Below, in pieces: positions 6,851 to 22,841 of a DNA stretch of 64,000 nt. Both the position numbers and the translations under genes were made by a program. The notes below the pieces were generated by a model that searched no databases, was not told where the DNA came from, and worked only from the letters and a program-made list of their open reading frames with translations. The DNA comes from Acidimicrobiales bacterium (lineage in GTDB: Bacteria > Actinomycetota > Acidimicrobiia > Acidimicrobiales > Bog-793): NCBI GenBank assembly GCA_035533595.1, contig DATLTN010000027.1:1-64000 (forward strand), read 5' to 3'. Positions within the stretch are counted from its first letter, which is position 1. Each line of letters begins with the position of its first letter.

Positions 6851-9800
6851 TTGTCCGCTCGTTCCCGCACTCCAGAACGCTTCTCGTTCGCGAACCTTGA
6901 CGAGGTTCTCCCTCTGCCTGACCTCGTGTCGGTGCAGCGGGACTCCTTCGACTGGTTCTTGTCGCATGGTCTCGCCGAGACCTTCGCCGACATCAGCCCG
7001 ATCGAGGACTTCACCGGGCAGCTTCGCCTGGAGCTGGAGTTCGATCCCGACGACCCCGACCTGCGGCCGCCGCCGAAGTTCACCATCGACGAGTGCAAGG
7101 CGAAGGACATGACTTACGCCGCGCCGATCTTCGTGCGCGCGCGCTTCATGAACGCCTCCACCGGTGAGATCAAAGAGCAGACCGTCTTCATGGGCGACTT
7201 CCCGATGATGACCCCGAAGGGGACCTTCATCATCAACGGCACCGAGCGCGTCGTCGTCTCCCAGCTCGTCCGCTCGCCGGGCGTGATCTTCCAGCCCGGC
7301 CGCGACGCGAAGACGATCGTCACGGGGACCATCCACCCCTACCGCGGCGAGTGGATCGAGTTCGACGTCGAGGCCAAGCCGAACCGCGACATCACCGCCG
7401 GGACCCGCGTCGCCCGCAAGCGCCGCCTCTCGCTCTTCGTGCTGCTGCGCGCCCTCGGCTACGAGGACGAGGGCTTCCTCGAGCGCTTCGTTCGCCATTT
7501 CGACTTCCTCACCGGTCAGTGGGAGAAGGAGCGCGAGCTCGTCCCCACCCGTGAGGACGCGCTCCTCGAGATCTACAAGCGGGCCCGTCCCGGCGAGCCC
7601 CTCTCGCTCGAGTCGGCGCGCGCCTACTTCGAGAACGCCTTCTTCAACCCGCGCCGCTACGACCTCACCCGGGTCGGCCGCTACAAGCTGTCGCGCAAGC
7701 TCGGCGCGGAGATCGAGAAGATCTCGAGCCTGCTCGGCACCGACCTCGAGCGGCCGGTCGAGGGGCAGGGCGTCCTCAGCCCCTCGGAGATCCTCGCCGC
7801 GTCGACCTACATGCTCCACCTCGCGAACGGCGAGCCGGGCTACCGCCTCGACGACCAGGACCACTTCGCCAACCGCCGCATCCGTTCGGTCGGCGAACTC
7901 ATCCAGAACCAGGTCCGCATCGGCCTGTCGCGCATGGAGCGGGTCGTCCGCGAGCGCATGACCACCCAGGACATCGAGGCGATCACCCCGCAGACCCTGA
8001 TCAACATCCGTCCCGTGGTGGCGGCGATCAAGGAGTTCTTCGGCACGAGCCAGCTCTCGCAGTTCATGGACCAGCACAACCCGCTCTCGGGCCTCGCGCA
8101 CAAGCGCCGCCTCTCGGCGCTTGGCCCCGGTGGCCTCAGCCGTGAGCGCGCCGGCTTCGAGGTGCGAGACGTGCACACCTCCCACTACGGCCGGATGTGC
8201 CCGATCGAGACCCCGGAGGGGCCGAACATCGGCCTCATCGGCCACCTCGCGACCTACGCGCGGGTGAACGACCACGGCTTCATCGAGACGCCCTACCGCA
8301 AGGTCGTCGACGGCCAGGTGACCGACGAGATCGTCTACCTCGCCGCTGACGAGGAGGAGGAGTACGTCATCGCGCAGGCCTCGGCGACGCTCGACCAGAA
8401 CCGTCGCTTCAGCGCCGACCGCGTCCTCGTCCGCCGCGGGCCGCAAGGCGCCGGGGTGCGCGTCGGCGCCACCTCCACCTCCTACGGCGCGACGAGCGAG
8501 ATCGACTACGTCCCGCCGGCCGAGGTCGGCCTGATGGACGTCTCGCCGAAGCAGATCGTCTCGATCTCGACGGCCCTCATCCCCTTCGTCGAGCACGACG
8601 ACGCCAACCGCGCGCTGATGGGCGCCAACATGCAGAAGCAGGCGGTGCCGCTCCTCGTCCCCGAGGCCCCCTACATCGGGACCGGTGTCGAGGCGCGCGC
8701 GGCGCGCGACGCCGGCGAGGTGGTCGTCGCCGAGGGCAACGGCACGGTCGTCGAGGTCTCGGGCGACCACCTCGTGGTCGAGTACGACGCCGGGCAGAAG
8801 GACCGCTACAACGCGGAGTTCGGCCGGCGGGTCTACCCGCTGTTCAAGTTCCGCCGCTCCAACCAGAACACCTGCATCAACGCGAAGCTCCTCGTCTCCG
8901 AGGGCGACGTGGTGAAGGCCGGCGAGGTCCTCGCCGACGGCCCCTCGACTGACTCGGGCGAGCTCGCCCTCGGCAAGAACCTGCTCGTCGCGTTCATGCC
9001 CTGGGAGGGTTACAACTACGAGGACGCGATCATCCTCTCCGAGCGGCTGGTGCGCGACGACGTCCTCACCTCGATCCACATCGAGGAGCACGAGGTGGAC
9101 GCCCGCGACACCAAGCTCGGTGCCGAGGAGATCACCCGCGACATCCCGAACCTCTCCGAGGAGATCCTCGCCGACCTCGACGAGCGGGGAATCATCCGCA
9201 TCGGCGCCGAGGTCGGCCCAGGCGACATCCTCGTCGGCAAGGTCACCCCGAAGGGCGAGACCGAACTCACCCCCGAGGAGCGGCTGCTGCGCGCGATCTT
9301 CGGTGAGAAGGCCCGCGACGTGCGCGACACCTCGCTCAAGGTGCCCCACGGTGAGGAGGGCACGGTCATCGACGTCCGCGTCTTCTCCCGTGACGACACC
9401 CACGAGCTCCCACCGGGCGTCAACCAGCTGGTGCGGGTCTACGTCGCCCAGAAGCGGAAGATCTCTGAGGGCGACAAGCTCGCCGGACGCCACGGCAACA
9501 AGGGCGTCGTCTCGAAGATCCTCCCCGTCGAGGACATGCCCTACCTCTCGGACGGCACGCCGGTCGACATCATCTTGAACCCCCTCGGCGTCCCCTCACG
9601 GATGAACGTCGGGCAGGTCCTCGAGAGCCACCTCGGCTACGCGGCCCGCTGGGGCTGGGGGGCGAACGGCCCCGAGCCGGGGACCAACCTCGCCGCGGTG
9701 CGCGGCACCGAGTACAAGACCCGCCCACGGACCGAGCCCGCGGTGTGGGTCTCGACGCCGGTCTTCGACGGCGCCCACTGGGACGAGGTCGAAGAGGCCG

Positions 9801-10425
9801 GTCGTCACTCGACGATCAAGGCGCTGTTCGAGAACCTGCACTCCGACTCGGTCCCCGGGACCGAGGTGCAGATCCGCCCGGACGGCAAGACGACGCTCTA
9901 CAACGGGCGCAGCGGTGAGGCCTACGACAACCCGATCAGCGTCGGCTACATGTACATCCTGAAGCTCGCGCACCTCGTCGACGACAAGATCCACGCGCGA
10001 TCGACGGGCCCGTACTCGATGATCACCCAGCAGCCCCTCGGCGGGAAGGCCCAGTTCGGTGGGCAGCGCTTCGGGGAGATGGAGGTCTGGGCGCTCGAGG
10101 CCTACGGCGCCGCCTACGCGCTGCAGGAGCTGCTCACCATCAAGTCCGACGACGTCCTCGGCCGCGTGAAGGTCTACGAGGCGATCGTGAAGGGCGAGAA
10201 CATCCCCGAACCGGGCATCCCCGAGAGCTTCAAGGTGCTCATCAAGGAGATGCAGTCGCTCTGCCTCGACGTCGAGGTCCTCGGCATCTCCGGGGAGAAC
10301 ATCGAGATGCGTGAGCTCGACGAGGACGTGTACCGCACCGCCGAGGAGCTCGGCATCGACATCAGCAGGCCCGAGCGCGGCTCGGATGAAGAGGACGCGC
10401 GCCGTGCGGCGGAGAGGAGCTTCTA

Positions 10426-10426
<1 letters not shown>
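6851..10426 (+). CDS. rpoB: DNA-directed RNA polymerase subunit beta
   Basis: A 1191-residue beta subunit of the core polymerase. The TTG start is supported by an AGGAG seven bases upstream (6839-6843) and by the N-terminus reading [25 protein letters not shown]. The rifampicin-binding segment runs from about residue 398 ([16 protein letters not shown]). D407, H417 and S422 correspond to E. coli D516, H526 and S531, so the known resistance positions are wild type. C-terminal catalytic regions such as [21 protein letters not shown]-type (here [17 protein letters not shown]) and [21 protein letters not shown] are intact. It ends TAATG, overlapping the rpoC start by one base. Confidence 0.99.
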
Positions 10427-14475
<4,049 letters not shown>

Positions 14476-14491
14476 GCTGACCACGCTCGAA

Positions 14492-14527
14492 GAAGCGGCC
14501 CCGGGGGAGGTTCCCCGGGGCCGCTTC
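14492..14527. terminator. Strong hairpin terminator after rpoC
   Basis: A perfect 15-bp stem, GAAGCGGCCCCGGGG (14492-14506) and its complement (14513-14527), closes a six-base loop 16 bases after the rpoC stop codon. No T-run follows, as is common for actinobacterial terminators. Being symmetrical, it can also end transcription of the convergent small gene at 14560-14781. Confidence 0.85.
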
Positions 14528-14559
14528 GCGTCGCGGCTCGTACCGCTTCTCGCCGCGCC

Positions 14560-14781
14560 TCAGCGACCGCCGAGCGCGCCGACCTCGGCACGGCCCGCGT
14601 TCGCGGGGCCGCGCGTCGCGACGTGCAGGCCGATCTCGACGAGCATCCACCCGGCCGCCTGCCGCAGACGGCGCGGCGCGGGCCGGGGCCGACGGGGGGC
14701 GCGGCGGACGGACGGGCGGGCGAGGGCCCGCAGCTCCTCGGGGCGGGTGCGGTTGAGGGCGATGAGCTGTTCAGGATGCAT
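14560..14781 (-). CDS. Small basic protein, unknown function
   Basis: A 73-residue, arginine-rich protein on the minus strand, convergent with rpoC. It starts MHPEQLIALNRTRPEELRAL and continues through a run of Arg/Pro/Ala to a short hydrophobic stretch (GWMLVEIGLHVA, about 44-55). The opening resembles short actinobacterial proteins beginning MHP-(E/Q)-x-I/L followed by an Arg-rich stretch, which have no assigned role. Support is limited to this resemblance, the isolated position and the terminator placed between it and rpoC. It may not be expressed. Confidence 0.5.
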   Translation of the reverse strand: MHPEQLIALNRTRPEELRALARPSVRRAPRRPRPAPRRLRQAAGWMLVEIGLHVATRGPANAGRAEVGALGGR

Positions 14782-15213
14782 CGGAGTGCCTTACTTCTCG
14801 CCGACCGGAGTCGGTGGGAGACCGGTACGAGGACCGGAGAACGGAGGAGAAGCGACGCCTCGCGTCAGCGGTGCTGACGGGGCGAACCGGGCGTGGCCCG
14901 GGGACCCTCTACGCCGTGTGGCGGATGCCGGAGAGGGCGCCCGACGTCATTCGCCAGGCTGCGGGCTTGCGGGAAGAATTCGACATCGGCACCTCCTCTC
15001 CTTCGCGGACGATGCTGACCGTCCGACGCCCGACAATAGCCGAGCTGCCAAGGCGGGGGGCGCTTCTCCTGTCGGCGCGGGACGCCCCATTAGCCTGTCG
15101 GCCGCGGTGGCACCGGCGCAGCTGGTCGGCCCCGCGCGTCGCCGAGCGGGCCGACCCCCCGGAAGGAGCACGAGGGTGTTGCGGGTTGTCTTACCGTCGA
15201 GTGGGAGGTGCCG
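14782..15213. other. 432-base gap without a gene
   Basis: The stretch lies between the small minus-strand gene and the ABC transporter operon. Frames open here are GC-driven and have no recognisable protein. Some short hairpins can be drawn, including CCGAC-CGGA-GTCGG near 14797-14810, but no motif of a known riboswitch (thiamine, guanidine or cobalamin) was recognised. The promoter of the transporter operon should lie here; I see no convincing -35/-10 pair. Confidence 0.5.
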
Positions 15214-15990
15214 TTGAGCGCGCCCGACGGCCTGTCGCTGCGGGGCGTGAGCAAGCGTTTCGCCGGCCCGACCGGCCTCGTCGAGGCGCTCGCCCCCGTC
15301 GACCTCGAGGTCGGGCGGGGGCGCTTCGTCACCCTCATCGGCCCGAGCGGCTGCGGGAAGACGACGCTGCTGCGCATCGTCGCCGGCTTGCTCACGGCCG
15401 ACCTGGGGAGCGTGTCGCTCTTCGGGGAGCCCGTCGAGCGGGCGCGCGCGAACAAGCGCATCGGCTTCGTCCCACAGAGCCTCGGCCTCCTGCCGTGGCG
15501 GACGGTGCTCGCGAACGTCCGTCTGCCGCTCGAGGTCAACCGCCGCGCCAACCGCCCGGCGCGCGACCCGGTCGCGATCCTCGAGGCCTTCGGGCTCGCC
15601 GACTACCTCGACTTCCGACCCGCCCAGCTCTCGGGGGGGATGCGCCAACGCGTCGCCATCGCAAGGGCCTTCGCCTTCTCCCCGCCGGTGCTGCTGATGG
15701 ACGAGCCCTTCGCCGCGCTCGACGAGCTCACCCGTGAGGTCCTCCGCCACGAGCTCCTCGCGCTCTGGCAGTCCGAGCAGACGACGGTGCTGTTCGTCAC
15801 GCACTCGGTGACCGAGGCCGTGCTGCTCTCCGACGAGGTGGTCGTGATGTCGCCGGCGCCGGGGCGGATCCGGGCGAGGATCCCCGTCGACCTGCCGCGG
15901 CCGCGCGGTGAGTTCATCGAACTCACCGAGGGCTTCCGGGCCCTCGAGCGCGAGGTGCGCCTGGCGCTGCGCGGCGAGGAGGCGGCATGA
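15214..15990 (+). CDS. ABC transporter ATPase, nitrate/sulfonate/pyrimidine-precursor type
   Basis: A cytoplasmic ATP-binding subunit of about 258 residues. Walker A is GPSGCGKTT, the signature is LSGGMRQRVAIARA, and Walker B is VLLMDEPFAALDE, followed by the switch His in FVTHS. The sequence is of the SsuB/TauB/ThiZ group. The TTG at 15214 is preferred because GGGAGG (15203-15208) lies five bases upstream; a GTG at 15208 overlaps that site. It overlaps the permease gene by four bases (ATGA). The same operon holds the permease and a lipoprotein binding subunit, so the importer is complete. Confidence 0.88.
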   Translation: MSAPDGLSLRGVSKRFAGPTGLVEALAPVDLEVGRGRFVTLIGPSGCGKTTLLRIVAGLLTADLGSVSLFGEPVERARANKRIGFVPQSLGLLPWRTVLANVRLPLEVNRRANRPARDPVAILEAFGLADYLDFRPAQLSGGMRQRVAIARAFAFSPPVLLMDEPFAALDELTREVLRHELLALWQSEQTTVLFVTHSVTEAVLLSDEVVVMSPAPGRIRARIPVDLPRPRGEFIELTEGFRALEREVRLALRGEEAA

Positions 15991-16856
15991 GCACCGAGGA
16001 CCCCCGCGGCTACCGCGCGGCCGAGCTCGGGAGCCTCGTCGGGGAGGGGCGCACGGTCGGCAGCTCGCTTGTCGCCCATCTCCGCCGCGCCCTCCCCGGC
16101 GCGGTCGGCCTCGCGCTCTTCGCCGGCTCCTGGCAGTTGGTCGCGCTCGCGCTGCGGGTCAGCACGCACGGCGCCTTCCCGACGCTCGGCGCGATCTGGG
16201 GGGCGCTCACCGGCGACCTCTCGGGCTACCTGACCAACGCCGGCTACACCCTCGAGGAGGTGGTGGTCGGCCTCGGGCTCAGCTTCGCCGTCGCCTTCTC
16301 GCTCGCCGTGGTGATGGTCTACGTGCCCGTGGTCGAGCGCGCGGTGATGCCGCTCGCGGTGATCCTCAACGTCACGCCGATCGTCGCCATCGCCCCCGGG
16401 CTGACGAGCCTCCTCGGCCTCGGGATGGCGCCGCGCTACGTCGTGACGGCCCTCATCGTCTTCTTCCCGCTGCTCATCAACTCGCTCGTCGGCCTCGGCA
16501 ACGTCGACCCCGAGTCCTACGACCTGCTGCGGACGCTCAACGCCTCGCGCACCGAGGTGCTCGTCCGGCTGCGCCTCCCGAGCAGCCTCCCGTACCTGTT
16601 CGTCGCGGCCCGGATCTGCTTCCCGCTCGCCACGGTCGGTGCGGTCGTGGCGGAGTTCTCGACGGCCGGGAGCGGGGGCGGCCTCGGCTCGGCGATCTCG
16701 GTCGCTGCGAACGCTGCCGCCTATCCGAGCGTCTACGCGGCGATCTTCTGCCTCGCTGTCGTGGGCCTCGTGCTCACGCTGTTCGTCAGCGCGGCGGAGC
16801 GGAGGCTCCTCGTGTGGCATCCTGGCCGCCGCCGCGAGCTCTCGGCGGCCCGCTGA
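15987..16856 (+). CDS. ABC transporter permease, SsuC/TauC type
   Basis: A 289-residue inner-membrane protein with about six to seven membrane helices. The cytoplasmic coupling loop, ending in a segment like NASRTEVLVRLRLPSSLPYLF (about 188-207), carries the EAA-type motif by which it contacts the ATPase. Length and pattern match permeases of the nitrate/sulfonate/taurine and pyrimidine-precursor group. Its start codon overlaps the stop of the ATPase gene, implying coupled translation. The binding protein follows after 55 bases. Substrate cannot be read from the sequence. Confidence 0.85.
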   Translation: MSTEDPRGYRAAELGSLVGEGRTVGSSLVAHLRRALPGAVGLALFAGSWQLVALALRVSTHGAFPTLGAIWGALTGDLSGYLTNAGYTLEEVVVGLGLSFAVAFSLAVVMVYVPVVERAVMPLAVILNVTPIVAIAPGLTSLLGLGMAPRYVVTALIVFFPLLINSLVGLGNVDPESYDLLRTLNASRTEVLVRLRLPSSLPYLFVAARICFPLATVGAVVAEFSTAGSGGGLGSAISVAANAAAYPSVYAAIFCLAVVGLVLTLFVSAAERRLLVWHPGRRRELSAAR

Positions 16857-16911
16857 GCGAGCGCAGCGTCGCGCCTTCAGCCGCCGCTCCCGTCCGACCG
16901 AAAGGCAAAAG

Positions 16912-17991
16912 ATGCGGTTCCTCAGACCCAGCGCTGCGCTCACCGCACTCCTCACCGTCGCCGGCCTCGTGACGGCCTGCGGGGCGTCGGCCAGCCCGGC
17001 ACGCCGCGCCCCCGCGGCAGTGAGCGCCGCGGAGTGCGCCGCGAACCGCGCCGCGGGGACGATCACCTTCGTCTCGCCCTTCGAGTTCGACGCCTCGGCG
17101 GGGATCCTCGACGTCTACGCCGCACAGCACCTCGGCTACTTCACCGCGCTCTGCCTGCGCGTCGCCTTCAACCCCAACCTCACCTTCGCCTCGCCCTACC
17201 CGCTCGTCTCCTCGGGCGCCGCCACCGTGACGGGCGAGGGGAGCGCAGCCGACGTCCTCCTCCAGGCGTCGAACGGCGTCGGCTTCACCGCGGTCGCCAC
17301 CTACGGGGACACCTCGGACTACGCGCTCCTCACCCGCGCCGGCATCTCCAAGCTCACCCAGCTCGCGGGGAAGAACCTCGGCTACCACACGACGCTGCCG
17401 GTGGTGATCACCGAGATGCTGCAGAAGGCGGGGGTCGACCCCGCGAAGGTGCACGAGGTGAACGACACCTCGTTCGATCCGACGGTGCTCGTGCACGGCC
17501 CCTACCAGGCGCTGCAGGCCTACCAGTCGAACGAGCCGTTCACCCTCGACGCGGCGGGAGACGCCAAGGACTTCAGGACCTGGACCCCTGCCGAGCTCGG
17601 GGTGCGCGGCACCTTCAACGTGCAGGTCGTGAACAGCCGCTTCCTGCGGGCCCACCGCCAGGCGGTCGCCGACTTCCTGCGCGCCGAGTTCCACGCCTTC
17701 GACTACTGCGCCGCGCACGCGCCGGCCTGTGTCGGCTACGTCGCCGCCGCGGCCGGCAAAAGCTACGACCGCGCGCACGCGCTGAAGGAGTGGAACTACG
17801 AGGTCGCGCTGAGCGAGCAGCACACCCTCTCCGGCCAGGGCGTGGGGGTGCAGAGCGCCGCGGAGTGGACGCCGGAGCTGCAGGCGCTCGTGGCGAACAA
17901 GCTCGTGAAGAAGGCGCCTTCCCTCGCGAGCGCGATGGACGCCTCGCTCGCCGCCTCGCTCTACCGCGGAACACAGCTCATCTGGCCCTGA
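16912..17991 (+). CDS. Substrate-binding lipoprotein, NMT1/SsuA family
   Basis: A 359-residue protein with a lipoprotein signal: a basic start (MRFLR), a hydrophobic core, and the lipobox VTAC with Cys at about residue 23. The mature part has the two-lobed pattern of NMT1/THI5-like and SsuA-like binding proteins, including SSGAATVTGEGSAADVLLQA and a central AGKNLGYHTTLPVVITEML segment. The ATG at 16912 has an AAAGG site upstream. Such proteins bring thiamine-precursor pyrimidines, sulfonates, nitrate, riboflavin or similar small molecules to the permease. No biosynthetic or catabolic neighbour indicates which one. Confidence 0.83.
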   Translation: MRFLRPSAALTALLTVAGLVTACGASASPARRAPAAVSAAECAANRAAGTITFVSPFEFDASAGILDVYAAQHLGYFTALCLRVAFNPNLTFASPYPLVSSGAATVTGEGSAADVLLQASNGVGFTAVATYGDTSDYALLTRAGISKLTQLAGKNLGYHTTLPVVITEMLQKAGVDPAKVHEVNDTSFDPTVLVHGPYQALQAYQSNEPFTLDAAGDAKDFRTWTPAELGVRGTFNVQVVNSRFLRAHRQAVADFLRAEFHAFDYCAAHAPACVGYVAAAAGKSYDRAHALKEWNYEVALSEQHTLSGQGVGVQSAAEWTPELQALVANKLVKKAPSLASAMDASLAASLYRGTQLIWP

Positions 17992-18034
17992 GCTGCGGGT
18001 TCGGGCCGCGTCGCGGCGGCCGGAGCGCCTCCGG

Positions 18035-18064
18035 TTGCCGGTAACCTTGCTGGACCGTTACTAT
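18035..18064 (+). promoter_or_regulatory. Predicted promoter for rpsL-rpsG-fusA-tuf-rpsJ
   Basis: A -35 box TTGCCG (18035-18040) and a -10 box TACTAT (18059-18064) are separated by 18 bases, about 70 bases before rpsL. The transcript would start near 18071. The position fits the start of the str operon after the transporter insertion. Confidence 0.6.
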
Positions 18065-18134
18065 TTCCACTCCGCGTCCCGCGGCCCTGCCGCGACGCGC
18101 CACCATCTGTGAAGGTCCTGAGAAGAGGTTTCGC

Positions 18135-18506
18135 GTGCCCACCATCGCTCAGCTCGTCCGGAAGGGCCGGTCGACAAAGCGTTCGAAGTCCAAGACGCCG
18201 GCGCTGCGAGGCGCCCCGCAGCGTCGCGGCGTCTGCACGCGCGTCTACACCACGACCCCGAAGAAGCCGAACTCGGCGCTGCGCAAGGTGGCACGCGTGC
18301 GACTGACGAGCGGCATCGAGGTCACCGCCTACATCCCCGGCGTCGGCCACAACCTCCAGGAGCACTCGATCGTGCTCGTGCGCGGCGGCCGGGTGAAGGA
18401 CCTCCCGGGCGTCCGCTACAAGATCGTCCGCGGCAGCCTCGACACGTCGGGGGTGCGCGACCGCGCCCAGGCCCGCAGCCGCTACGGCGCGAAGAAGGAG
18501 TCCTAA
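18135..18506 (+). CDS. rpsL: 30S ribosomal protein S12
   Basis: A 123-residue S12 with a GTG start and a GAGAAGAGG-like site upstream. S12 lies at the decoding centre and controls fidelity. The streptomycin positions are wild type: K43 in [13 protein letters not shown] and the Lys of [12 protein letters not shown] (residue 87). The length is typical. It overlaps rpsG by one base (TAATG). Confidence 0.98.
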   Translation: MPTIAQLVRKGRSTKRSKSKTPALRGAPQRRGVCTRVYTTTPKKPNSALRKVARVRLTSGIEVTAYIPGVGHNLQEHSIVLVRGGRVKDLPGVRYKIVRGSLDTSGVRDRAQARSRYGAKKES

Positions 18507-18976
18507 TGCCCCGCAAAGGCCCCGCAGAGCGCCGCGAGCTGCTGCCCGACCCGGTCCACCGCTCGGTCCTCGTCACCCAGCTGATCAACAAGATCCTCTC
18601 GCGCGGCAAGCGCAGCCTCGCCGAGCGCGTCGTCTACGACGCCCTCGAGGTGGTGGGGGAGAAGACCGGCGGCGACGCGATCGCGACGCTGAAGCGGGCA
18701 CTCGACAACACCCGCCCCGAGCTCGAGGTGAAGTCGCGCCGCGTCGGTGGCGCCACCTACCAGGTCCCGATCGAGGTACGGCCGCGGCGCGCGACCACCC
18801 TCTCGATCCGCTGGCTCGTCGCCTACGCGCGTGAGCGCCGCGAGCGCACGATGGCGCTCCGCCTCGCGAACGAGATCCTCGACGCCGCGAACGGCCTCGG
18901 TGCCGCGGTGAAGCGCAAAGAGGACCTGCACAAGATGGCGGAGTCCAACAAGGCTTTCGCCCACTACCGCTGGTAG
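18506..18976 (+). CDS. rpsG: 30S ribosomal protein S7
   Basis: A 156-residue S7 that nucleates assembly of the 30S head and contacts the E-site tRNA. The family segment [22 protein letters not shown] is near the N-terminus and the C-terminus ends AFAHYRW, both as expected. The start overlaps the rpsL stop. Between rpsG and fusA (102 bases) a hairpin GGCGCGC/GCGCGCC (19013-19031) can form; it may regulate fusA or stabilise the message. Confidence 0.98.
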   Translation: MPRKGPAERRELLPDPVHRSVLVTQLINKILSRGKRSLAERVVYDALEVVGEKTGGDAIATLKRALDNTRPELEVKSRRVGGATYQVPIEVRPRRATTLSIRWLVAYARERRERTMALRLANEILDAANGLGAAVKRKEDLHKMAESNKAFAHYRW

Positions 18977-19078
18977 TCGGCTCCTCCCACCACCAGAACT
19001 TTCTCGCCTTCCGGCGCGCCTGTAGCGCGCCCGGTGGGTATCCACTTTTTCGAGACGCACGAGCAGGAAACTAGAGAC

Positions 19079-21172
<2,094 letters not shown>

Positions 21173-21287
21173 CCGCCTCCTAGGATTGACGGGTCGGCTC
21201 CGAACGAGCCCCCGAGCACGTTTTCCAGACAACCACACACCGGTCGGGCCACGGGGGCCCACCCTGAGCAACGGAGCTGCCGCACCA

Positions 21288-22475
21288 ATGGCAAAGCAGA
21301 AGTTCGAGCGCACGAAGCCGCACGTCAACGTCGGGACGATGGGCCACATCGACCATGGCAAGACGACGCTGACGGCCGCGATCACGAAGGTCCTCCACGA
21401 CCACAACCCGACCGTCGCCTTCACCGCGTTCGACCAGATCGACAAGGCCCCCGAAGAGAAGGCCCGTGGGATCACGATCTCGATCGCCCACGTCGAGTAC
21501 GAGACCGACAAGCGCCACTACGCGCACGTCGACATGCCGGGCCACGCCGACTACATCAAGAACATGATCACCGGCGCCGCCCAGGTCGACGGCGCGATCC
21601 TCGTCGTCTCCGCCGCCGACGGCCCGATGCCCCAGACCCGTGAGCACGTGCTGCTCGCCCGCCAGGTCGGCGTCCCGTCGATCGTCGTCGCCCGCAACAA
21701 GGCCGACATGGTCGACGACGAGGAGCTCCTCGACCTCGTCGAGCTCGAGGTGCGCGAGCTGCTGAACGAGTACGAGTTCCCCGGCGACGACACTCCCGTG
21801 GTGCGAGTCTCCGCGCTGAAGGCCCTCGAGGGCGACGCGGACGCCGCCGCCGGGATCATGCAGCTGATGGACGCGGTCGACTCCTTCATCCCCGAGCCCG
21901 TCCGCGACATCGACCGTCCCTTCCTCATGTCGGTCGAGGACGTGATGACGATCACCGGCCGTGGCACGGTCGTCACCGGCCGCATCGAGCAGGGGCAGGT
22001 GAAGGTCGGTGAGGAGGTCGAGATCGTCGGCCTGCGCACCACCCAGAAGACCGTGGTCACCGGCGTCGAGATGTTCCGCAAGCTCCTCGACTCCGGCCAG
22101 GCGGGCGACAACGTCGGCATCCTCCTCCGTGGCACGAAGAAGGAGGAGGTCGAGCGGGGTCAGGTGCTCTGCAAGCCGGGCTCGATCACCCCTCACACCA
22201 ACTTCGACGCCAACGTCTACATCCTCACCAAGGAGGAGGGCGGCCGTCACAAGCCGTTCTTCACCAACTACCGCCCGCAGTTCTACTTCCGCACCACCGA
22301 CGTCACCGGCACGATCAGCCTCCCCGAGGGGACCGAGATGATCATGCCGGGCGACAACACCGAGATGACGGTCGAGCTGCAGAAGCCGATCGCCATGGAT
22401 GAGGGCCTTCGCTTCGCGATCCGGGAGGGCGGCCGTACGGTCGGCGCCGGTCGTGTTGTGAAGATCCTCAAGTAG
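21288..22475 (+). CDS. tuf: Elongation factor Tu
   Basis: A 395-residue GTPase that delivers aminoacyl-tRNA to the ribosome. G1 is GHIDHGKT (19-26), the switch II segment is DMPGHADY and the base-specificity motif is NKAD. Domains II and III follow in full length, ending [10 protein letters not shown]. The ATG at 21288 gives the conventional N-terminus [20 protein letters not shown]; an upstream GTG-type extension has no family support. rpsJ starts two bases after the stop codon, so both are on one transcript. Confidence 0.98.
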   Translation: MAKQKFERTKPHVNVGTMGHIDHGKTTLTAAITKVLHDHNPTVAFTAFDQIDKAPEEKARGITISIAHVEYETDKRHYAHVDMPGHADYIKNMITGAAQVDGAILVVSAADGPMPQTREHVLLARQVGVPSIVVARNKADMVDDEELLDLVELEVRELLNEYEFPGDDTPVVRVSALKALEGDADAAAGIMQLMDAVDSFIPEPVRDIDRPFLMSVEDVMTITGRGTVVTGRIEQGQVKVGEEVEIVGLRTTQKTVVTGVEMFRKLLDSGQAGDNVGILLRGTKKEEVERGQVLCKPGSITPHTNFDANVYILTKEEGGRHKPFFTNYRPQFYFRTTDVTGTISLPEGTEMIMPGDNTEMTVELQKPIAMDEGLRFAIREGGRTVGAGRVVKILK

Positions 22476-22477
22476 TC

Positions 22478-22795
22478 ATGGCGGGCCAGCGGATCAGGAT
22501 CCGACTGAAGGCGTACGACCACGAGATCGTCGACCAGTCGACGAAGAAGATCGTGGAGACGGTGCTGCGCACCCAGGCCAAGGTCCGTGGACCGGTGCCG
22601 CTCCCGACGGAGAAGCACCGCTACACGGTGATCCGCTCGCCCCACAAGTACAAGGACAGCCGCGAGCATTTCGAGATGCGCATCCACAAGCGCCTCGTCG
22701 ACATCGTGGAGCACACCCCGAAGACGGTCGACTCGCTCCAACGCCTCGACCTCCCCGCCGGTGTCGACATCGAGATCAAGATACAGACCGCCTAA
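22478..22795 (+). CDS. rpsJ: 30S ribosomal protein S10 (3' end forms an attachment site)
   Basis: A 105-residue S10 of normal length, part of the 30S head and of the NusB-NusE antitermination complex. The sequence starts [19 protein letters not shown] and ends with IKIQTA. The last codons (AAG ATA CAG ACC GCC TAA) are repeated 1.3 kb downstream as AAG ATC CAG ACC GCC TGA. The ATA codon is unusual in this high-GC gene set. I infer that an integrated element replaced the 3' end while keeping the protein unchanged. rplC, its usual neighbour, begins 1622 bases downstream. Confidence 0.97.
   Translation: MAGQRIRIRLKAYDHEIVDQSTKKIVETVLRTQAKVRGPVPLPTEKHRYTVIRSPHKYKDSREHFEMRIHKRLVDIVEHTPKTVDSLQRLDLPAGVDIEIKIQTA
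22777..22793 (+). repeat. Left attachment repeat (attL) within rpsJ
   Basis: CAAGATACAGACCGCCT covers the last codons of rpsJ. It matches 24099-24115 at 16 of 17 positions; the single difference is ATA versus ATC. The stop codons after the repeats differ (TAA here, TGA in the other copy). Confidence 0.8.
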
Positions 22796-22802
22796 CGCTG
22801 AG

Positions 22803-22839
22803 AGTGGTTGGTGACCACGATGAGTGGTCACCAACCACT
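22803..22839. repeat. Perfect 16-bp inverted repeat next to attL
   Basis: AGTGGTTGGTGACCAC (22803-22818) and its exact complement (22824-22839) flank the loop GATGA. It starts eight bases after the rpsJ stop and ends where the integrase remnant begins. No T-run follows. Possible roles are an integrase arm site, a transcript hairpin that ends rpsJ, or a repressor site; sequence alone does not decide. Confidence 0.8.
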
Positions 22840-22841
22840 GA

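Noticed and set aside
8042-8116. Rifampicin-resistance substitutions in rpoB
   Set aside because: The positions equal to E. coli D516, H526 and S531 are wild type.
14782-15213. A thiamine or guanidine riboswitch before the NMT1-type transporter
   Set aside because: The association would be plausible, but I could not find the conserved cores (such as the CTGAGA region of the thiamine type) in the gap.
14814-15737. A 307-codon plus-strand frame overlapping the ABC ATPase gene
   Set aside because: It is very Arg-rich, resembles no family, and runs in another frame through the clear ATPase motifs.
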